The position numbers and the translations under genes were made by a program. DNA of 10,696 nucleotides, taken from positions 1-10,696 of the forward strand of contig JAIPER010000088.1 in the NCBI GenBank assembly GCA_021737115.1, written 5' to 3'. This DNA comes from Desulfohalobiaceae bacterium. Its GTDB lineage: Bacteria > Desulfobacterota > Desulfovibrionia > Desulfovibrionales > Desulfothermaceae. Shown here in pieces: positions 6,784 to 10,696 of this stretch (positions are counted from its first letter, which is position 1; every line of letters begins with the position of its first letter). The notes under the pieces were generated by a model. It was not told the origin of the DNA. It made no database searches and was given only the letters and a program-made list of their open reading frames with translations.

Positions 6784-8094
6784 TCACATGTTATTCGATT
6801 TTCCAAGGACGACCACCCGTCGATACAGCCGTAAAACCTTTTTTGCGATCTTTTCTTCGGAATAGTCATCGGCAAAGATCCGGCTGTTTTCGGACAAGAC
6901 GGACAACCGCCGGCGGTCCGACAAGAGAGCCGCCACTGCTTTCGACCAGCTCGCGGTGCTTTGCGCAACCAGCAGGCCATTGTAATCGTCTTTGACCACG
7001 TCGTACACACCGCTGGCCCGGACCGCCACGACGGGGCAACCCCCGGCCATCGCCTCGACCAGGACCATGCCCTGGGTTTCAGAAGTTGAGGCGAACACAA
7101 ACAGATCGGCGGCCAGGTAGCACCGGGCCACGTCTTGAGGTGGCATATTCCCTGTAAAAACAAGCGTGTCGCTCAGACCGAGCGCGGCAGCCTTCTCTTC
7201 GAGCCGCGCCTTTTCAGGTCCGTCTCCCACCAGGAGGCATGTGAACGGTGTAGGAATCAGTTCCTTGACCTTGGCCAATCCGTCGATCAAGAAGTCCAGG
7301 TTTTTTTCCTTGGCCATTCGAGAGACGCTGATCAACAGGGGGTCCTCGCCTGCAGCATGCCGGCCTCGCAGCTCCTGGACCTGTTCCGGGGTCCAGCACC
7401 TGTAATCCTCCATGGCGATGCCGGTGGGAATCGTCTCGATCAGGGCGCTGACGCCAAGATTCCGCAAGTACTCTTCAGTCGACGGCGTAGGGGTGATAAT
7501 GGCCTCGCAGCGGTTGGCGAAACGTTTGATCAGCAAATGGGCCGCGAGGTTTTTCAGGGCCGTGCCCGGAAACGGAAGATAGTGCGTGTAGCGCTCCAGC
7601 CGTGTGTGGTAGGTAAAGACCACCGGCAGCCCCTGTTTCTTGGCCAGGCGCAGTCCTTTTTTGCCGAGCCAGAATGGATGGTGCACATGAACCAGGTCAG
7701 AGGCAGAGGCCTTGAAGGCCGTCTTGATCGTTCGGAAAAAAACGTTGGCCACGGGAAAACCGGCCAGGCGTGCCTTGAACAGTTTTGGACAGCGGACCAC
7801 GCTGCCATCTTCAGGGTCGAGCCATGGCTCCGGATACGTCGGCGCGAAAATGGTCACCCTCTGTCCGAGCCGGAGCAGGCCACGATACAGCCGGTTGATG
7901 GAGAGGGGTACCCCACCGAGAAACGGGAGGTAGTTATTGGTGAACATGGCCACCCGAAGCGGCTTTCGGGAATAGGTCTGTTCATCAACGCTGAAGTCCC
8001 GGTACAGATGTTCATGACGCAATATCAGGGAGTAGAGCTTCAAGGCCACTAGGCTGATTATGCTCAAAACCAGCAGTGAGTTGAACAGGCTCAT
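6784..8094 (-). CDS. Membrane-anchored GT4 glycosyltransferase (diacylglycerol-glucosyltransferase-like)
   Basis: A 436-residue GT-B glycosyltransferase of family GT4. Residues about 4-25 form one membrane segment followed by basic residues, which should leave the catalytic part in the cytoplasm. The N-terminal domain begins at 'LRVAMFTNNYLPFLGGVPLS' (46-65), with 'DLVHVHHPFWLGKKGL' (133-148) and 'VVFTYHTRLERYTHYLP' (158-174). The donor-binding domain shows 'IPTGI' (222-226), 'SVSRMAKEKNLDFLIDGL' (256-273) and the EX7E motif Glu339/Glu347 in 'SETQGMVLVEAMAGGCPVV'. The pattern resembles bacterial glycosyltransferases that glucosylate diacylglycerol or phosphatidylinositol; donor and acceptor are not proven. 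The ATG at 8094 lies inside the upstream phosphoesterase-like gene and is preceded by eight T with no ribosome site, so translation probably depends on the upstream reading frame. It is the last gene of the operon. Confidence 0.9.
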   Translation of the reverse strand: MSLFNSLLVLSIISLVALKLYSLILRHEHLYRDFSVDEQTYSRKPLRVAMFTNNYLPFLGGVPLSINRLYRGLLRLGQRVTIFAPTYPEPWLDPEDGSVVRCPKLFKARLAGFPVANVFFRTIKTAFKASASDLVHVHHPFWLGKKGLRLAKKQGLPVVFTYHTRLERYTHYLPFPGTALKNLAAHLLIKRFANRCEAIITPTPSTEEYLRNLGVSALIETIPTGIAMEDYRCWTPEQVQELRGRHAAGEDPLLISVSRMAKEKNLDFLIDGLAKVKELIPTPFTCLLVGDGPEKARLEEKAAALGLSDTLVFTGNMPPQDVARCYLAADLFVFASTSETQGMVLVEAMAGGCPVVAVRASGVYDVVKDDYNGLLVAQSTASWSKAVAALLSDRRRLSVLSENSRIFADDYSEEKIAKKVLRLYRRVVVLGKSNNM

Positions 8095-9001
8095 GTAAAA
8101 AAAAGGAATGCAGATACAGTTTCAAGATCTCCACTTTCTCCCGGACCGTGCCCAAACGTTGTGTGGTGGCCACGTTTGCACAAGACGCCTTTTCAGGGTC
8201 CACGGAGACGTTCACAAGCTGGTAGGGCTCCCCCTGGTCGAGGAGCAAGCCGCCGCCCCCGCCGGAGGCGATATACCGGACACCCTGCTCCTGCCTTTTT
8301 TGGAAAGTGGGATAGCCTGCCGAAAAAACCGCGGTCACCAGGTGGCGGGAAAACAGGTGCTGTAAGTCCCGACTCAGGCTTGTTTGCAGCAGATAGTGGG
8401 TTTCTTCCGGGTCAAAGCCCGCTAGAGGAAACAGGGAATGATTCAAGAACACGAAGCGGTAGGGGTATTGCTCCGCCGCAGTCAATTCCTGTTTCAGCCA
8501 GCGCAGCTGCCATTTCCAGGAGGTGTGCCCGGTGGAGTCAAGAAAGATAAAGTACGTGTTTTCAAGATGGAACGAGAAGAAGTAGGGTCCGAAATGGCGG
8601 TAGAATTTGTCTGCTCCGAAATCCTCGACTTCGTTGTGTCCAGCGGACAACACATAGGGAATGTCCATCTTCTTGAGCCCGCGATACAACAAACGGTATT
8701 TGCCTTCGGCACCATCATAGACTGCGTTTCCCAGCGATATCATGAAATCAACGTCTTTGTCTTCCATCAGGGGGGCGATGCGCTTTTCGAAGATCCGCAT
8801 GGAATTTCTGATGTTGCCGACAACGGCGAACCTGAATTCGGTCTCGCCGTGGAGCCTTGTCTCGATCCGCTCGATATTCTCGGCGTTGAGGGCCTGATAA
8901 TCCGCTTCACAGACAGCGAGATAGACCCGATAGCCGACAAGGCCCGCCAACAACATGAGGATGGAAATCAGACAGAGGGTCAGTATTTTCTTGCGATTCA
9001 T
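8012..9001 (-). CDS. Membrane-anchored metallophosphoesterase-fold protein lacking metal ligands (probable pseudoenzyme)
   Basis: A 329-residue protein with one N-terminal membrane anchor (about 6-28, after MNRKK) and an extracytoplasmic calcineurin-like phosphoesterase domain. Block I reads 'FAVVGNIRNS' (58-67) where GD is expected (Asn63). Block II reads 'SLGNAVYDG' (89-97) where GD is expected (Asn92). Block III reads 'SAGHNE' (119-124) where GNHE is expected. 'FLNHSLF' (185-191) keeps one His. The last block reads 'FSAGYPTFQKR' (226-236) where FSGHxHxYER is expected, so both His are gone. Flanking scaffold such as 'YFIFLDST' and 'VRYIASGGGGG' is well preserved. This is probably a catalytically dead but folded protein with a binding or structural role (inference). 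Start ATG at 9001 overlaps the flippase stop by four bases (ATGA). The last 27 or so residues, after the T8 run, share bases with the glycosyltransferase gene and look like an out-of-frame tail. Confidence 0.8.
   Translation of the reverse strand: MNRKKILTLCLISILMLLAGLVGYRVYLAVCEADYQALNAENIERIETRLHGETEFRFAVVGNIRNSMRIFEKRIAPLMEDKDVDFMISLGNAVYDGAEGKYRLLYRGLKKMDIPYVLSAGHNEVEDFGADKFYRHFGPYFFSFHLENTYFIFLDSTGHTSWKWQLRWLKQELTAAEQYPYRFVFLNHSLFPLAGFDPEETHYLLQTSLSRDLQHLFSRHLVTAVFSAGYPTFQKRQEQGVRYIASGGGGGLLLDQGEPYQLVNVSVDPEKASCANVATTQRLGTVREKVEILKLYLHSFFLHEPVQLTAGFEHNQPSGLEALLPDIAS
8092..8104 (-). other. T8 run at the phosphoesterase/glycosyltransferase junction
   Basis: The minus strand reads TTTTTTTT (8104-8097), then AC and the glycosyltransferase ATG (8094-8092). 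In the phosphoesterase-like frame the codons are TTT TTT TTA CAT, so reading continues 83 bases into the glycosyltransferase gene. One extra T would give TTT TTT TTT ACA TGA, ending the first protein exactly at an ATGA overlap. One T fewer would join both proteins in frame. T TTT TTA in this frame is also a canonical -1 slippery heptamer. Confidence 0.75.
8998..9001 (-). other. ATGA stop/start overlap between flippase remnant and phosphoesterase-like gene
   Basis: The start ATG (9001-8999) and the flippase stop TGA (9000-8998) overlap by one T and G. This is the usual sign of translational coupling in this operon and supports the view that the operon was built with such overlaps. Confidence 0.85.
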
Positions 9002-9697
9002 ATCCGGTCTGCCCTGTTGCGGTGAAACAGCTCCCTGTAAAGAACCACGATGCCGATGACCACACCGACATAGATGGTCAACAATCGCCAGGACAGGGTC
9101 AGCGGCACGATGTCCTGTTTGCGCACCAGCTGGGAGAAGAGGAGCCCGTAGCCGCCTTCGGCGACACCCGCTGCACCCGGTGTGGGGGTGAAATACATGA
9201 AAAAGGTCACGACCACCTGGAAGGCCAGTACGGTCAGGACCCGTGCCTGGTATCCCAGTGCCCGGATCAGGACAATGGAAAAGGAGAAGAGCAGCACCAG
9301 GAAACAGGCCGTACAGACCACGGAAAGGGCCGCCCAGCCAGGGTTGTTCTTGAAATATCCAGTAAAGCCGCTGGAAAACAGGTCCAGTTCACGCAAGAAC
9401 TTCAAAGACGAGTTTGATAATATAGGAAAACTCGATGCGAAATCCCAGCGCCCGGATGACACAATACAGCCGCAGGCCGTCGGCCAGGAAATAGAGCAGC
9501 AGAAGAAGCACCAGGCAAGCGATACCTTCTGCAGAAAGCAGATCGGCCGGTATCCGAAGGCGCCCGGCGGAAAAGTAGTGATGGACAACATATAGACTGC
9601 TGAGAGAAAGGCTGAAAAACAGCGCCGCCAGTCCGAAATAGGCTGTAATCTTTCTGGAGACGGGCAGGGGGATATGCTGCAATCCTCTTATGACCAT
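8998..9697 (-). pseudogene. LPG-synthase-TM / AglD-type flippase, disrupted by internal deletion and frameshift
   Basis: Two pieces of one membrane protein lie in different frames. The first, 102 codons from ATG 9697 to TGA 9389, has two membrane segments and the family's 'LYCVIRALGFRIEFSYIIK' split region ending 'LVFEVLA'. The second, readable from about 9396 to 8998, starts 'RELDLFSSGF' and carries three or more membrane segments with the hallmark 'FTPTPGAAGVAEGGYG' and 'PLTLSWRLLTIYVGV'. Intact relatives have roughly 320-340 residues; here about 234 remain. The missing part, about 100 residues, should contain the TP...GG.P/E..R-type loop and following helices. Loss of both sequence and frame points to one deletion near 9390-9397. 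The family includes the membrane half of lysyl-phosphatidylglycerol synthases and lipid flippases. It starts 20 bases after the PAP2/LssY_C gene. A sequencing error alone would not explain the missing sequence. Confidence 0.8.
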
Positions 9698-9717
9698 GCG
9701 TTTTCCATTAGGTTCAT

Positions 9718-10696
9718 TTACCCTCCATGAGCAAGAACTTTGCGTCCTGGCAGCAGGCCTTTTTCCCAGATCAGAAGCACCTCCCCTTGCCAGAGGGGCC
9801 TTTGTGGCCCGGGCTCGGATGAGAGATCGTGATCCGGGCGCTGCACCCGTTTCACGGTGAACTCCTGGCTGAGTGTTTTTTCCAGCAGGTTCAAGGGGCG
9901 GTCATACCCGCCTTCATCTCTGGCCATGGTGATCAGGCCTGCTATGCTCCAGCGCCGCTGTTCCGCGATGATTCCCACGAGCAACGGGGTGTCCTGAGCC
10001 GCGAGACTGACATCGGTGGGCCACAGGCGCAGCACGAGCCGCCTGTCCTGATCCGGGTGGACCAGGCAGAGGCGTTCCGTTCTGCCGTCGTGAAGCCGGG
10101 GCAGGACCGGAAGCTGTTCAAGCGGCGTGCTCGGAGAAAACAGACCAAAGAGTGTTTTCAGACCCAGTGACGGCGGCTGCTGCCAGCCCTTTTTCGCGAG
10201 GAAGCGGTCCAGCCCGGCCGGCGATCCGGCCCACTGAACGGTCAGGGGCTGTTCGCATTCACCGCCCAGGTCGATCCGCCGGGCGGGCAGCTCGCGCCAG
10301 GCATGGTCCTGCCACGAAGAAAGGGCGATGGTCTTTTGGTCGTGGCGCGGGGCGTAGAGCCGCATATCCGTTGCGTGGCGCTGGAACACGTGCCAACCGC
10401 CGGCAACGACGAGAACGAGGATGACCGTCACTCCCAAGAGGCGCCTGGGAATCGGTCCACCAGCCCTTTTCAGATAGGCGATCCCTGTCAAGGCCGTCCA
10501 GCTCGCGCCCATGAAATAGCCGGCCAGGACATCGGAGAGCCAGTGCGCCCCCAGATAGAGACGGGAAAAGCCAATGACAAAGGAGATCAGGACAACGCTC
10601 GAAAGCAGCCCCCAGCGCCAGGTTCTGGACAGTTCCCTGGCCAGGAGAATGGCCAGAAACCCGTACAGAATCAGGCTCATGCTGGTGTGACCGCTG
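9718..10696 (-). CDS. PAP2 phosphatase with LssY_C domain, N-terminus beyond window
   Basis: The C-terminal 325 residues of a membrane phosphatase. The visible part begins exactly at the second PAP2 motif, 'SGHTS' (codons 10695-10681), continues through a membrane segment, and has the third motif 'SRLYLGAHWLSD', whose His and Asp belong to the catalytic set of type-2 phosphatidic acid phosphatases. A further membrane helix ('LLGVTVILVLVVAGG') follows. Then comes a soluble region of about 200 residues that fits the LssY_C family, with strands such as 'ALSSWQDHAWRELPARR' and 'RRWSIAGLITMARDEGGYDR'. In this architecture an N-terminal DedA-like membrane domain is often present, but it is not in view. 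The likely role is dephosphorylation of a phospholipid or isoprenoid phosphate at the outer face of the membrane. It is the first visible gene of the operon continuing to the glycosyltransferase. Confidence 0.85.
   Translation of the reverse strand, partial: SGHTSMSLILYGFLAILLARELSRTWRWGLLSSVVLISFVIGFSRLYLGAHWLSDVLAGYFMGASWTALTGIAYLKRAGGPIPRRLLGVTVILVLVVAGGWHVFQRHATDMRLYAPRHDQKTIALSSWQDHAWRELPARRIDLGGECEQPLTVQWAGSPAGLDRFLAKKGWQQPPSLGLKTLFGLFSPSTPLEQLPVLPRLHDGRTERLCLVHPDQDRRLVLRLWPTDVSLAAQDTPLLVGIIAEQRRWSIAGLITMARDEGGYDRPLNLLEKTLSQEFTVKRVQRPDHDLSSEPGPQRPLWQGEVLLIWEKGLLPGRKVLAHGG

Noticed and set aside
6784..6830. Possible ATTGC/GCAAT stem near the end of the glycosyltransferase gene as a terminator
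   Set aside because: The matching sequence lies mostly just past the stop codon, has five pairs and a 14-base loop, and lacks a T-tract.
7135..8052. Open frame of 305 codons on the plus strand
   Set aside because: It lies opposite the GT4 gene, which has full family motifs. The product shows no domain pattern.
9420..9591. Apparent N-terminus of a separate 197-codon membrane protein beginning at 9591
   Set aside because: The first 57 or so codons are a shadow of the flippase's first half and are Cys/Pro-rich. Only the part after about 9396 is family sequence, so it belongs to the same broken gene.

Overview
The window is gene-dense and every gene I can support is on the minus strand, so transcription runs from high to low coordinates. 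GC content is fairly high. The mix of genes (cytidylate-kinase-like protein of the Cytidylate_kin2 type, P3A-type proton ATPase, MHS-family symporter, PAP2/LssY_C protein, LPG-synthase-type flippase) suggests a Gram-negative bacterium, most likely Desulfobacterota or a similar anaerobic proteobacterial lineage. That assignment is inference from gene content only; there is no rRNA or other phylogenetic marker here.

Layout in transcription order. (A) 10696-6784 is a tight four-gene operon for envelope lipid or glycolipid work: the C-terminal part of a PAP2 phosphatase fused to an LssY_C domain (cut by the window edge), a broken LPG-synthase-type membrane flippase, a membrane-anchored phosphoesterase-fold protein that has lost its metal ligands, and a membrane-anchored GT4 glycosyltransferase. 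(B) 6538-5735 is a cytidylate-kinase-like protein with a BON-like C-terminal tail. It has its own promoter, preceded by a spaced direct repeat. (C) 5363-1090 holds an MHS-family H+/metabolite symporter with a good sigma-70 promoter, then a P-type H+-ATPase, then a DUF202 small membrane protein one base downstream of it. (D) 1022-1 is the N-terminal 340 residues of a CocE/NonD-type serine hydrolase that runs off the window.

How the genes may work together. In block C the ATPase would export protons at ATP cost, and an MHS symporter could use that gradient to import an organic acid or osmolyte; DUF202 is probably an accessory membrane subunit or regulator. In block A a lipid phosphatase, a flippase, an extracytoplasmic phosphoesterase-like protein and a cytosolic lipid-directed glycosyltransferase would fit a glycolipid or lipid-linked sugar pathway, but the flippase is clearly damaged.

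The most interesting points are in block A. All recognisable metal-ligand positions of the phosphoesterase are substituted although the scaffold is well kept. The flippase has lost about 100 residues from its middle together with its reading frame. The phosphoesterase/glycosyltransferase junction sits on a run of eight T: adding one T gives a classic ATGA stop/start overlap, and removing one fuses the two proteins in frame. I did not find tRNA or rRNA genes, CRISPR arrays or insertion sequences.
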